From an uncultured Mesorhizobium sp. (lineage in GTDB: Bacteria > Pseudomonadota > Alphaproteobacteria > Rhizobiales > Rhizobiaceae), in contig CALFXR010000035.1 in assembly GCA_937958475.1 (NCBI GenBank), positions 1 through 64,000 on the forward strand: DNA of 64,000 nucleotides. Reading direction: 5' to 3'. Position numbers and translations under genes: made by a program. This document shows positions 18,326 to 26,666 of this stretch, piece by piece. Numbering within the stretch: position 1 is the stretch's first letter; each line of letters opens with the position of its first letter. The notes beneath the pieces were generated by a model. The model was not told the DNA's origin. It did no database searches and saw only the letters and a program-made list of their open reading frames with translations.

Positions 18326-19261
18326 TCAGCCTTTCACCGCGCCGGCGGCGATGCCACGCACGAACAGCTTGCCGGAGATGAAATAGATGACGAGCGGCAC
18401 CAGGCCCGTTAGGAGCGTCGCTGCCATGTTGACGTTGTATTCCTTCACGCCTTGCACCGAGTTGACGATGTTGTTGAGCTGGACGGTCATCGGATAGGTC
18501 TCGGGGCGGGTGTAGACCACGCCGAACAGGAAGTCGTTCCAGATGCCGGTCACCTGGATGATCATCGAGACGACGAAGATCGGCAGCGACATCGGCAGCA
18601 TGATGCGGAAATAGATCGACCAGAAGCCGGCGCCATCGACACGGGCGGCCTTGAACAGCTCCTCCGGCACGGAGGCGAAGTAGTTGCGGAACAACAGCGT
18701 GTTGATCGGCATGCCGAAGATGGTGTGGACGATCACCAGCCCCGTCAGCGTGCCGTAGACGCCCATTTCGCGCAGGATGATGACGATCGGGTAGATCATC
18801 ACCTGGTAGGGGATGAAGGCGCCGACGATCAGGATGGTGAAGAAGATGTTGGCGCCCTTAAAGCGCCAGTTGGCGAGCGCGTAGCCATTCACCGAGGCGA
18901 TCAGGATCGAGATGATGACGCTCGGAATGGTGATGCGCACCGAGTTCCAGAAACCGCGCGAGAGGCCGTCGCAGTTGAGGCCCGTGCAGGCGGTCGCCCA
19001 GGCCTTCACCCACGGCTCGAAGGTGATCTCGACCGGCGGCGCGAAGACATTGCCGAAGCGGATTTCGGGCATGCCCTTCAGCGACGTGACGATCATCACG
19101 TAGAGCGGCATCAGGTAGTAGAGCGCGACGAGGGTCAGCGTCCCGTAGATGACGATGTTGCGCCGCGACAGGACCGGCCGTGGCCGCGGGCCATAGGGCT
19201 CGCGGGTGCCCGAAACCACAGTATCGGCCTGCCCGACGGCGGCGGTGCGAACGTCAGCCAC
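18326..19261 (-). CDS. Carbohydrate ABC transporter permease (MalG-type)
   Basis: The 311-residue inner-membrane protein has a cytoplasmic N-tail of about 30 residues and six predicted membrane segments. The EAA loop EELFKAARVDGAGFWSIYF docks on the ATPase. It overlaps the preceding permease gene by eight bases, indicating translational coupling. It forms the translocation pore with the MalF-type partner for the sugar captured by the 410-residue binding protein. Confidence 0.93.
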   Translation of the reverse strand: MADVRTAAVGQADTVVSGTREPYGPRPRPVLSRRNIVIYGTLTLVALYYLMPLYVMIVTSLKGMPEIRFGNVFAPPVEITFEPWVKAWATACTGLNCDGLSRGFWNSVRITIPSVIISILIASVNGYALANWRFKGANIFFTILIVGAFIPYQVMIYPIVIILREMGVYGTLTGLVIVHTIFGMPINTLLFRNYFASVPEELFKAARVDGAGFWSIYFRIMLPMSLPIFVVSMIIQVTGIWNDFLFGVVYTRPETYPMTVQLNNIVNSVQGVKEYNVNMAATLLTGLVPLVIYFISGKLFVRGIAAGAVKG

Positions 19262-20156
19262 GCTTGTTCCTCCCGCCGAATTCGAGATAGGCCCAGGGCA
19301 CGACGACGATCATGACGGTCAGGAGCATCATCGTCGAGGCGGCGAAGCCCTGACCGAGATTCTGCGCCGAGAACATGTAGTCGTAGACGTATTTGGCCGG
19401 CACCTCCGAGGCGTGGCCCGGCCCGCCGGAGGTCTGCGCCACGACGAGGTCGTAGACACGCACGATGCCCGACGCGATGATCACCAGCGTGGTGACGAAG
19501 ACCGGGCGCATCATCGGGATGACGATGAAGAGGTAGGTCTTCCACATCGGGATGCCGTCGACTCGTGCCGCCTTCCAGATGTCTTCGTCGATGCCGCGCA
19601 ATCCCGCGAGCATGAGGCACATCACCAGGCCGGTACCCTGCCACAGAGCGGCGATCAGGATGCCGTAGATGACGATCGACTGGTCGTACAGCGGGTTGAA
19701 GGTGAAACTCTCCCAGCCGAGGCCGCGGACAAGGTGCTGCACGCCGAAGTCGGGGTTGAGCAGCCACTGCCAGACCAGGCCGGTGACGATGAAGGAGAGC
19801 GCGAACGGATAGAGAATGATAGTCCTGAATACGCTCTCGAAGCGGATCTTCTGGTCGAGCAGCGCGGCAAGCACGAAGCCGATCGTCAGCGAGAAGATCA
19901 GCGAAAGCACGCCATAGATCATCAGGTTCTCGATGGACGCCAGCCATCGCGGCGTCGACCAGAGTCGCTCGTATTGATCCAGCCCGACGAACTGCAGGCG
20001 GGGCAGGAGACGCGAATTCGTGAAGGAGTAGACGACTGTCCAGACCGTGCCGCCAACGAAGACCACCAGCGCCGTGAGGATCATCGGAAGCGATGCGACC
20101 TTGGCATTCAGGTTGCGAAAAAGCTGGCTCGGCCGACCGTTCTGGTCCTGCGCCAT
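19254..20156 (-). CDS. Sugar ABC transporter permease (MalF-type)
   Basis: The 300-residue inner-membrane permease has six predicted membrane segments, the first at about residues 25-45, and an EAA loop EDIWKAARVDGIPMWKTYL. It is the first of the two CUT1 permeases after the binding-protein gene and overlaps its partner by eight bases. An intercistronic hairpin precedes it, consistent with lower expression than the binding protein. Confidence 0.93.
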   Translation of the reverse strand: MAQDQNGRPSQLFRNLNAKVASLPMILTALVVFVGGTVWTVVYSFTNSRLLPRLQFVGLDQYERLWSTPRWLASIENLMIYGVLSLIFSLTIGFVLAALLDQKIRFESVFRTIILYPFALSFIVTGLVWQWLLNPDFGVQHLVRGLGWESFTFNPLYDQSIVIYGILIAALWQGTGLVMCLMLAGLRGIDEDIWKAARVDGIPMWKTYLFIVIPMMRPVFVTTLVIIASGIVRVYDLVVAQTSGGPGHASEVPAKYVYDYMFSAQNLGQGFAASTMMLLTVMIVVVPWAYLEFGGRNKRG

Positions 20157-20192
20157 CGGATTCCCTCCATGAGGACGTCGAAATGCGTGAGT

Positions 20193-20219
20193 CCGGCGGC
20201 TCCGGAAGGGAGCCGCCGG
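20193..20219. other. Stem-loop between sugar-binding-protein and permease genes
   Basis: CCGGCGGCTCC at 20193-20203 pairs perfectly with GGAGCCGCCGG at 20209-20219 over a five-base loop. It lies in the 81-base gap between the sugar binding-protein stop and the first permease start, with no T-run. In comparable operons such hairpins stabilise the binding-protein message relative to the permeases; that role is inferred. Confidence 0.6.
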
Positions 20220-20237
20220 TCGCGCGGTCGTCAGGCC

Positions 20238-21470
20238 TCAGTCGGCGGCAGCGATGATCTCGGCGTAACGCTTCTGGGCGTCTTCGGGGGTCATCGACGG
20301 CGTAGCGAAGAACTCGACGAACAGGTCGTTGAGCTGGTTGTTGGTGTCCTCGGTGTTGAGCCGCGGCGGGTCGGGCATCGTGTTGCCCTTCGCCAGGATA
20401 TCGAGGCCCTTCTTCATGCAGTCGTTTGCGGCGTTGAGGTCGACGTCGCCGCGCACGGGCACGGAACCCTTCTTGAGGTTGAAGGCGACCTGCGTCTCGG
20501 GGCTGAGCATGACCGAAGCGAGCACTTCCTGCGCAGCGGTCTTGTCGGCGTCCTTAAGCTTGGGGAAGTAGAAGGCGTCGCCGCCCACCGAGATCAGCTC
20601 GTTCACGCCGAGGCCCGGAAGGCACGAATAGTCCTTGCCGGCAACCTGTCCCGCCACCTGGAATTCACCCTGCGCCCAGTCGCCCATGATCTGGCCGCCG
20701 GCCTGGCCGGTGATGACGAGATTGGTGGCCTGGTTCCAGTCCTGCACGTTCGAGTTGGCGGCCATCCGGCGGGCGTCGTCGGCCGCCTTGAAGACCTTGG
20801 CGATTTCCGGCCCGGCCGCTACCGCCTCGTCCTTGTCCTGATAGACCTTGAGATAGGCCTCCTTGCCGGCGATCGCCGGGATCAGGACATTGAACGCGCC
20901 GGTGCGCTGCCAGGCCTGGCCGCCCATGGCCAGCGGAACCTTGCCGGCCTTCTCGAGCGCCGGCGCTGCGGCGACGAACTCGTCCCACGTCGTCGGAACC
21001 GGCACGCCGGCGTCCGCGAACGCCTTGTGCGACAGCCACAGCCACTGCCAGGAGTGGATGTTGATCGGCACGCAATAGACCTTGCCGTCGACGGTGCAGC
21101 CTTCGAGCAGGCTCGCCGGGCGGATGAAGTTCTTCCAGCCTTCCTTCTCCGCGAGTTCGGTGAAGTCGCGCATCAGGCCGGCCTGGACCAGCTCTTCCGC
21201 CTGGCGGCCGTGGTTGAACTGGGTGGCGGCCATCGGGTCGCCGCCGGTGATGCGGCTGATGAAGACGGGGCGCGCCGTGTTGCCGCCGCCGGCGATGGCG
21301 CCGTCGATCCACTTGTTGCCGGTGGCGTCGAAAGCCTTGGCGAATTCGGCTACGGCGGCGGCTTCGCCGCCGGACGTCCACCAGTGGGTGACTTCGAGAT
21401 CAGTCGCCTGCGCCATCCCGAGCGTGCCGAGCACGGTCGAGGCAGCGATGAGTGCCTTGAAAGAGTTCAT
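20238..21470 (-). CDS. Carbohydrate ABC transporter substrate-binding protein
   Basis: The 410-residue family-1 binding protein has a signal peptide of about 22 residues (MNSFKALIAASTVLGTLGMA then QA) and a mature start TDLEVTHWWTSGGEA, typical of CUT1 sugar-binding proteins. The ATG at 21470 has a strong GGGAGGAAACT ribosome-binding site directly upstream, which decides the start. It is the first gene of the operon and faces the divergent LacI regulator across a gap containing two AATCGATT operators. The ligand is probably a xylo- or uronate-containing oligosaccharide, given GH43 and uronate isomerase nearby. Confidence 0.93.
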   Translation of the reverse strand: MNSFKALIAASTVLGTLGMAQATDLEVTHWWTSGGEAAAVAEFAKAFDATGNKWIDGAIAGGGNTARPVFISRITGGDPMAATQFNHGRQAEELVQAGLMRDFTELAEKEGWKNFIRPASLLEGCTVDGKVYCVPINIHSWQWLWLSHKAFADAGVPVPTTWDEFVAAAPALEKAGKVPLAMGGQAWQRTGAFNVLIPAIAGKEAYLKVYQDKDEAVAAGPEIAKVFKAADDARRMAANSNVQDWNQATNLVITGQAGGQIMGDWAQGEFQVAGQVAGKDYSCLPGLGVNELISVGGDAFYFPKLKDADKTAAQEVLASVMLSPETQVAFNLKKGSVPVRGDVDLNAANDCMKKGLDILAKGNTMPDPPRLNTEDTNNQLNDLFVEFFATPSMTPEDAQKRYAEIIAAAD

Positions 21471-21550
21471 AGTTTCCTCCCAAAAGCCCGCCGCTCCCAC
21501 GACAGGCGTTTCTCTTCTCCCGTCCCGCCGGCCTCCTGCTCCGACGGAAT

Positions 21551-21564
21551 TACAATCGATTAAA
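21551..21564. promoter_or_regulatory. LacI-family operator O1
   Basis: TACAATCGATTAAA contains the palindromic core AATCGATT (21554-21561). It lies between the divergent binding-protein gene and the lacI-type gene. Its centre is 32 bases from that of O2, about three helical turns, which would put both on one face of the DNA. Binding by the adjacent LacI regulator is inferred. Confidence 0.65.
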
Positions 21565-21582
21565 TGGCCTGGAACTGCGCCA

Positions 21583-21596
21583 TGCAATCGATTACA
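21583..21596. promoter_or_regulatory. LacI-family operator O2
   Basis: TGCAATCGATTACA is a near-perfect palindrome sharing the AATCGATT core (21586-21593) with O1. The central CG and size match LacI/GalR operators. It is the better of the two copies and lies in the AT-rich part of the divergent promoter region. Confidence 0.7.
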
Positions 21597-21679
21597 TTTA
21601 TTTCTGGTTCCGAAAAAAAGAAAAGTCAAGCCAATTTCCGCGAATCGTGTTTTGACCGCCGCGAAGGGTGACGGGGACA

Positions 21680-22693
21680 GTGACGAAGGCATTTCCGACG
21701 ATCCAGGACGTGGCGCGCGTCGCCAAGGTATCGACGGCAACGGTGAGCCGCGCCCTGTCCTATCCGGAGCGGGTCTCGAAGGAGACGCGCCGGGTGGTCA
21801 TCGACGCCATCGAGCGCACCGGCTACACGGTCAACCAGACGGCGCGGAACCTGCGGCGCAAGCAGAGCGGCGCCATCGTCGTGCTCGTGCCCAACCTCGG
21901 CAACCCGTTCTTTTCGAAGATCCTTTCCGGCATCGAAGCGACCGCCTCCCGCGCGGGATTGAACGTGCTGATCGCCGATACGCGCCAGGCGCAGGTCAGC
22001 CACCGGCAGATCGGCGAATACCTCCATGCCAACCGGGCGGACGGCCTGATCCTGCTCGACGGTGCCCTTCGACCGGATCTCATCCCGGAAGCGCCGGGCA
22101 AGCGGCCGCCGATCGTCTATTGCTGCGAATGGAACGAATACAGCGACCTGCCGTCGGTGCGATTCGACAATTCCGGCGGTGCCGCCCTAGCGGTCCGCCA
22201 CCTCTACGATCTCGGCCACCGCAGGATCGGCCACATCCTCGGGCCGGAAGACAACGTGCTGACCAAGGAACGCGAGCACGGTGTACGCGCGGCCCTCGAA
22301 GCGTTGGGATGCGAGGCGCGCCGCGACTGGTTCTTCGACGGCGATTTCTCGCTCGCGGCGGGCGCCCGCGCCGCGGCGCAATGGCTGGCCCTCGACGAAC
22401 GCCCGACCGCGGTTACGGCGGCGAACGACGAGATGGCCTGCGGCTTCATCTCCGGCCTGCACCGGGCCGGCGTGGCGGTCCCCGACGCGGTCTCGGTCGT
22501 CGGCTTCGACGACATCGACATCGCCGAGCAGTTCATCCCTGCCCTGACGACGGTGCGCCAGCCGCGCCATGAGATCGGGGAGAGCGCGGCGATGGCGCTG
22601 ATCGACCGCATCCGCGGCGGCGGAGAGGAGACCGCGGAGGTGAAGACCCTCGACGCCGAACTGATCGTGCGCACCAGCACGCGGGCAGTCTAG
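21680..22693 (+). CDS. LacI-family transcriptional regulator
   Basis: This is a LacI/GalR repressor of 337 residues from the GTG at 21680; a GTG at 21668 would add four residues, but 21680 has better upstream purines. The N-terminal helix-turn-helix TIQDVARVAKVSTATVSRAL is followed by the hinge NQTARNLRRKQSG and a periplasmic-binding-protein-like effector domain (VLVPNLGNPFFSKIL, then VVGFDDIDIAEQF). It is divergent from the glycoside operon and adjacent to two AATCGATT operators, so it most likely represses the operon until the sugar or a catabolite binds. It is convergent with uxaC. Confidence 0.92.
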   Translation: MTKAFPTIQDVARVAKVSTATVSRALSYPERVSKETRRVVIDAIERTGYTVNQTARNLRRKQSGAIVVLVPNLGNPFFSKILSGIEATASRAGLNVLIADTRQAQVSHRQIGEYLHANRADGLILLDGALRPDLIPEAPGKRPPIVYCCEWNEYSDLPSVRFDNSGGAALAVRHLYDLGHRRIGHILGPEDNVLTKEREHGVRAALEALGCEARRDWFFDGDFSLAAGARAAAQWLALDERPTAVTAANDEMACGFISGLHRAGVAVPDAVSVVGFDDIDIAEQFIPALTTVRQPRHEIGESAAMALIDRIRGGGEETAEVKTLDAELIVRTSTRAV

Positions 22694-22752
22694 GAGCCGG
22701 CTGGCACGGACGGGCAGGTTCCCTTGGCGGCGATTCGCGCCGAGACTTTGCG

Positions 22753-24159
22753 TCAGAGCCTGTAGGCGCGCTTCGCCAGGCCGTAGGTCAGGTCGCGGGC
22801 AAGTTCAGCCGCTTCGTCCTCGCGCACCCGGCCGGTGCGGACAAGGGTCGCCAGGTAACCGCAGTCGACGCGCCGCGCGACGTCGTGGCGCGCCGGGATC
22901 GACGGGAAGGCGCGGGTGTCGTCGTTGAAGCCGACGGTGTTGTAGAAGCCCGCCGTCTCGGTGGTCAGCTCGCGGAACCGTCGCATGCCTTCCGGGCTGT
23001 CGAAGAACCACCATGCCGGACCGAGCTTCAGGCAAGGATAGACGCCGGCCAGCGGCGCGAGCTCGCGCGAATAGGCGGTCTCGTCGAGGGTGAACAGGAT
23101 CACGGTCAGCCCCGGCTCCAGCCCGACGGCGTCGAGCATGGGCTTCAACGCGGCGACGTAGTCGATGCGCCCGGGGATGTCGAAGCCCTTGTCGCGGCCG
23201 AAGCGGGCGAAGATCGAGGCCGAGTGATTGCGCCGCGAGCCGGCATGGATCTGCATGACCATGCTGTCCTCGACGCTCATCTTCGCCATCTCGGTGAGCA
23301 TCTGGGCACGGAACAGCTCTGCGTCGGCAGCGGACGCCGCACCGCCGCGCACGCGACGATAGAGCGCTTCCGCTTCCGCCGGGGTGAGGTCGGCAGTGGC
23401 GGCCGTCGGATGGCCGTGGTCGGTGGCGGTTGCACCGTGCCGGCGGAAGAACGCACGGCGGTGGCGGTGTGCATCGAGGTAGCCGGCGAAGCTGCCCGTG
23501 TCGCAGCCGGTCATTTTGCCGAGTTCCTCCAGATTGGCGGCGAAGCCGTCGAAATCGGGATCGGTCACCGAATCCGGGCGGTAGGTGGTGATGACACGGC
23601 CCCGCCAGCCCGATTCCGCGATCATGCGATGCCAGCGCAGATCGTCGAGTGCGCCTTCCGTGGTGGCGAGAACTTCCAGACCGAAGCGCTCGTAGAGCGC
23701 CCGCGGCCGGTAGGAATCGTCGGCGAGACAGGCGGATATCCGGTCATAATACGCGTCCGCCGTGCCCTCGCCGAGCGGCTCGTCGAAGCCGAACAGGGTA
23801 GCGAAGGTATGGTCGAGCCACGACCGCGTCGGCGTTCCGCGGAAGACATGATAGTTCGACGCGAACAGCCGCCAGATCCTGCGGCCGTCCGTCTCCGCGG
23901 CTCCGCCCGAAGGCGCGACGCCGAGGTCTTCCAGTCTCACGCCCTGGCTGACCAGCATGCGGAAGATGTAGTGGTCGGGAACGACCAGAAGCTGCGCGGG
24001 ATCCGGAAACCGTTCGTTCTCGGCGAACCAGCGCGGATCGGTGTGGCCGTGCGGGCTGATGATCGGCAAGTCGCGCACCTCGGCATAGAGCGCTCGTGCC
24101 AGCGCGCGAACCGACGGCTCGACCGGAAACAGCCTGTCCTCGTCCAGCAGCCCTGCCAT
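22753..24159 (-). CDS. uxaC: Glucuronate (uronate) isomerase
   Basis: The 468-residue protein is recognisable as UxaC, of the amidohydrolase-fold family, which interconverts D-glucuronate/D-fructuronate and D-galacturonate/D-tagaturonate. The metal-binding His37 and His39 lie in SPHGHTDPRWF; MQIHAGSRRNHS and the C-terminal GFNDDTRAFPSIPARHDVARR are family signatures. The ATG at 24159 follows a strong GGAGGAAGG site, so the nine residues available upstream are not used. It is transcribed toward the lacI gene. With GH43 and sugar uptake nearby it suggests use of glucuronoxylan-derived sugars. Confidence 0.93.
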   Translation of the reverse strand: MAGLLDEDRLFPVEPSVRALARALYAEVRDLPIISPHGHTDPRWFAENERFPDPAQLLVVPDHYIFRMLVSQGVRLEDLGVAPSGGAAETDGRRIWRLFASNYHVFRGTPTRSWLDHTFATLFGFDEPLGEGTADAYYDRISACLADDSYRPRALYERFGLEVLATTEGALDDLRWHRMIAESGWRGRVITTYRPDSVTDPDFDGFAANLEELGKMTGCDTGSFAGYLDAHRHRRAFFRRHGATATDHGHPTAATADLTPAEAEALYRRVRGGAASAADAELFRAQMLTEMAKMSVEDSMVMQIHAGSRRNHSASIFARFGRDKGFDIPGRIDYVAALKPMLDAVGLEPGLTVILFTLDETAYSRELAPLAGVYPCLKLGPAWWFFDSPEGMRRFRELTTETAGFYNTVGFNDDTRAFPSIPARHDVARRVDCGYLATLVRTGRVREDEAAELARDLTYGLAKRAYRL

Positions 24160-24257
24160 GATCCTTCCTCCGTTCGGCCGGCGCATTGGTAGGCAGGAAA
24201 CCGCGTCGAGATCAACCGCGGCGCCGATCGGCGGCGCTCGACGCGTCGACGGGCGGG

Positions 24258-24689
24258 TTATTTCGAGCGCAGCTTGCGTCCGTAGAGTTCGAGTCGATGG
24301 TGGACGATCTCGTATCCCAGCGCTCGCGCAACTTCGTCCTGCAGCTTCTCGATGCGGTCGGAGCGAAACTCGACGACGTCACCGGTTTCGATGTCGATCA
24401 GGTGGTCGTGATGCGCGCCGCCGGCCTGCTCGAAGCGGGACGGACCGCCCTCGAAGGCGTGGCGGCGGATGGCGCCGATCGTCTCCAGCAGCTTCATGGT
24501 CCGGTAGACGGTGGAAAGCGAAATGCTCGAATCGAGCGCCACCGCGCGGCGGAAGATCTCAAGCGCGTCGGGATGGTCCCCGGTCTCCGACAGGATGCCG
24601 AGGATGATGCGTCGCGGCCGCGTGATGCGCACGCCCGCCTGCCGCAGTTCCTCCTCGTAATTGCGCTTGTCCGCGATCGGATTCGTCAT
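24258..24689 (-). CDS. Fur-family regulator, probably manganese-responsive (Mur-like)
   Basis: The 143-residue Fur-family protein has a winged helix around SLSTVYRTMKLLE and the metal-binding segment GGAHHDHLIDIETGDVVEF, ending HHRLELYGRKL. It lacks the C-terminal CxxC structural-zinc motif. In alphaproteobacteria, Fur homologues of this kind often act as Mur, controlling sitABCD with Mn(II) as corepressor; the divergent position beside sitA supports that over Zur or Irr. The ATG at 24689 is chosen because Fur homology begins at RNYEEELRQAGVRIT; longer in-frame sequence upstream runs through the shared promoter. Confidence 0.85.
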   Translation of the reverse strand: MTNPIADKRNYEEELRQAGVRITRPRRIILGILSETGDHPDALEIFRRAVALDSSISLSTVYRTMKLLETIGAIRRHAFEGGPSRFEQAGGAHHDHLIDIETGDVVEFRSDRIEKLQDEVARALGYEIVHHRLELYGRKLRSK

Positions 24690-24707
24690 ACCGGAACTAT
24701 GGGTCAG

Positions 24708-24724
24708 TTGCTTCGCAATTGCAA
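24708..24724. promoter_or_regulatory. Candidate Fur/Mur operator near the mur-like gene
   Basis: TTGCTTCGCAATTGCAA contains the palindrome GCAATTGC and TTGCAA-type half-sites. It lies 19 bases upstream of the Fur-family start codon. It resembles the TTGCAA repeats at 24774-24795 on the sitA side, suggesting autoregulation. Inferred from sequence similarity only. Confidence 0.45.
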
Positions 24725-24773
24725 AAGGGAATGGCTGCGGCCGTTGCGGCGAGCCGCGAGAAAGTGCTCCTTC

Positions 24774-24795
24774 TTGCAAACGATTTGCAATTGCA
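24774..24795. promoter_or_regulatory. Candidate Mur-type operator upstream of sitA
   Basis: Two TTGCAA units at 24774-24779 and 24785-24790 are spaced eleven bases apart and followed at once by TTGCA (24791-24795), giving TTGCAATTGCA. The block abuts the TTGACA -35 element of the sitA promoter, so a bound regulator could block polymerase. The TTGCAA/AATTGC composition fits the A+T-rich Mur-responsive elements described in rhizobia, although the precise consensus was not checked. Confidence 0.5.
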
Positions 24796-24824
24796 TTGAC
24801 AAGGGTGCGACGATCCGGCATACA
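24796..24824 (+). promoter_or_regulatory. Predicted sitA promoter
   Basis: A perfect TTGACA -35 hexamer at 24796-24801 is followed after 17 bases by CATACA (24819-24824) as a weak -10. The sitA ATG is 35 bases further on. The -35 directly adjoins the TTGCAA repeats proposed as the metal-regulator site. Confidence 0.5.
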
Positions 24825-24858
24825 GGACGGCGTCCATACCCGACCCCCGAGGATCCGC

Positions 24859-25755
24859 ATGAGACCCTTCGCCCTCGCAGCCGTCCTCCTGGCGACGCTT
24901 GCGCTCGCGGCGTGCGAGGACAGCGCCCCGCCGCCGGCTCGGCTGAAGGTCGTCACCACCTTCACCGTCATCGCCGATTTGGCGGCCAACGTCGCCGGCG
25001 AGGCCGCGGACGTCGAATCGATCACCAAGCCCAACGCCGAGATCCACAACTACCAGCCGACGCCGGGCGACCTGATCCGTGCCCAGGGCGCCGGGCTTAT
25101 CCTGTGGAACGGCCTCAACCTCGAACTCTGGTTCGAAAAATTCTTCCAGAACCTGCGCGACGTCCCGAGCGTCGTCGTCTCGGACGGCGTCGCGCCGATG
25201 GGCATCGCCGAGGGGCCCTATACGGGCAAGCCCAATCCGCATGCCTGGATGTCGCCCGAAGCGGCGCTGGTCTACGTCGACAACATCCGCAAAGCGCTCG
25301 CCGAGCGGGACCCGGCCAATGCCGAGACCTACGCCCGGAACGCGTCTGACTATGCCGAGAAGATCAGGGCGACGGTCGAGCCGATCCGAGGGCGTCTGGC
25401 CGCCATCCCCGAAGCGCGGCGCTGGCTGGTCACCAGCGAAGGCGCCTTCAGCTACCTCGCCCGCGATTTCGGCCTGAAGGAGCTCTATCTGTGGCCGATC
25501 AACGCCGACCAGCAGGGCACGCCGCAGCAGGTGCGCAAGGTGATCGACGCGGTACGCGCCAACGACATTCCCGCCATCTTTTCGGAAAGCACCGTATCGC
25601 CCGATCCCGCCCAGCAAGTGGCGCGCGAGACCGGCGCGAAATATGGTGGCGTACTCTACGTGGATTCGCTCAGCGACGCCGGCGGCACGGTGCCGACCTA
25701 TCTCGACCTGCTGCGCGTCACCACGGAAACGATCGCGAAAGGCCTGGCGGAATGA
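24859..25755 (+). CDS. sitA: Manganese/iron ABC transporter substrate-binding lipoprotein
   Basis: The 298-residue cluster-9 metal-binding protein has a lipoprotein signal (MRPFALAAVLLATLALAAC, lipobox Cys19), an unusual tether for SitA homologues of Gram-negatives, which are often soluble. SitA signatures follow: ITKPNAEIHNYQPTPGDL with the first His ligand, NGLNLELWFEKFF, KPNPHAWMSPEAAL with the second His, and VTSEGAFSYLARDFGLKE with the Glu. Its pattern is of the Mn/Fe subgroup rather than the His-rich loop of ZnuA. It overlaps sitB by four bases and heads sitABCD, divergent from the Fur/Mur-type regulator. Confidence 0.92.
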   Translation: MRPFALAAVLLATLALAACEDSAPPPARLKVVTTFTVIADLAANVAGEAADVESITKPNAEIHNYQPTPGDLIRAQGAGLILWNGLNLELWFEKFFQNLRDVPSVVVSDGVAPMGIAEGPYTGKPNPHAWMSPEAALVYVDNIRKALAERDPANAETYARNASDYAEKIRATVEPIRGRLAAIPEARRWLVTSEGAFSYLARDFGLKELYLWPINADQQGTPQQVRKVIDAVRANDIPAIFSESTVSPDPAQQVARETGAKYGGVLYVDSLSDAGGTVPTYLDLLRVTTETIAKGLAE

Positions 25756-26666
25756 ACGCTCCTGCAACCCCCGGGAGTGCCAAGCGCGAGACCGGCGACG
25801 GGCTTGTCGCGCGCGACGTCACCGTCACCTACCGCAACGGCCACACCGCCCTGCGTAGCGCCAGCTTCTCCATCCCGCGCGGCTCCATCACCGCGCTGGT
25901 CGGCATCAACGGCAGCGGCAAGTCGACGCTGTTCAAGGCGATCATGGGCTTCGTCCCGCTCGCCGTCGGCAGCGTCTCGATCTTCGGCCGGCCGGCCGCC
26001 GAGGCGCTGAAGCGCAACGCGGTGGCCTACGTGCCGCAGGCCGAGGACGTCGACTGGAATTTTCCGGTCCTCGTCGAGGACGTCGTCATGATGGGCCGCT
26101 ACGGCCACATGAACATGATGCGCATGCCGAAGGCCGCCGACCGCGCCGCGGTGGCCGCTGCGCTGGAGCGGGTCGGCATGGCCGACTACCGCGAGCGCCA
26201 GATCGGCGAGCTTTCCGGCGGCCAGAAGAAGCGTGTCTTCCTCGCCCGCGCGCTTGCCCAGGAGGGCGAGATCATCCTGCTCGACGAGCCGTTCACCGGG
26301 GTCGACGTGCGCACCGAGGAGGCGATCATCGCGCTGCTCAGGGCGCTGCGCGACGAGGGCCGCATCATGCTCGTCTCGACGCACAATTTGGGCAGCGTGC
26401 CACGCTTCTGCGACCGCGCCGTTCTGGTCAACCGCACGGTGCTCGCGGAAGGGCCGACCGCCGAGGTCTTCACCCACGCCAACCTGGAAAAGGCCTTCGG
26501 CGGCGTGCTCAGGCAGTTCATCCTCGGCGGTGCCGATCTCCACGACGACGACGACACGCGCCGCGTCACGGTACTCACCGACGACGAGCGGCCGTTCGTC
26601 ATCTACGGCAACGGCAACGACCCGCGCGACGCTGCGGCGCCCGACAGGAAGGACGACGAAGCGTGA
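25752..26666 (+). CDS. sitB: Manganese/iron ABC transporter ATP-binding protein
   Basis: The 304-residue ATPase has a Walker A GINGSGKST, signature LSGGQKKRVFLARAL, Walker B IILLDEPFTGVD and switch His in LVSTHNLG. Its ATG overlaps the sitA stop (ATGA) and its stop overlaps the sitC start (GTGA), so the operon is translationally coupled. The C-terminus extends past the ATPase core with an acidic stretch (LHDDDDTRR, then DDERPF) that may be a disordered tail or a metal-sensing element; that idea is speculative. Confidence 0.93.
   Translation: MNAPATPGSAKRETGDGLVARDVTVTYRNGHTALRSASFSIPRGSITALVGINGSGKSTLFKAIMGFVPLAVGSVSIFGRPAAEALKRNAVAYVPQAEDVDWNFPVLVEDVVMMGRYGHMNMMRMPKAADRAAVAAALERVGMADYRERQIGELSGGQKKRVFLARALAQEGEIILLDEPFTGVDVRTEEAIIALLRALRDEGRIMLVSTHNLGSVPRFCDRAVLVNRTVLAEGPTAEVFTHANLEKAFGGVLRQFILGGADLHDDDDTRRVTVLTDDERPFVIYGNGNDPRDAAAPDRKDDEA

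Noticed and set aside
24690..25049. A longer N-terminus for the Fur-family regulator.
   Set aside because: The extension would run across the sitA promoter and signal-peptide region; Fur homology starts just after the ATG at 24689.
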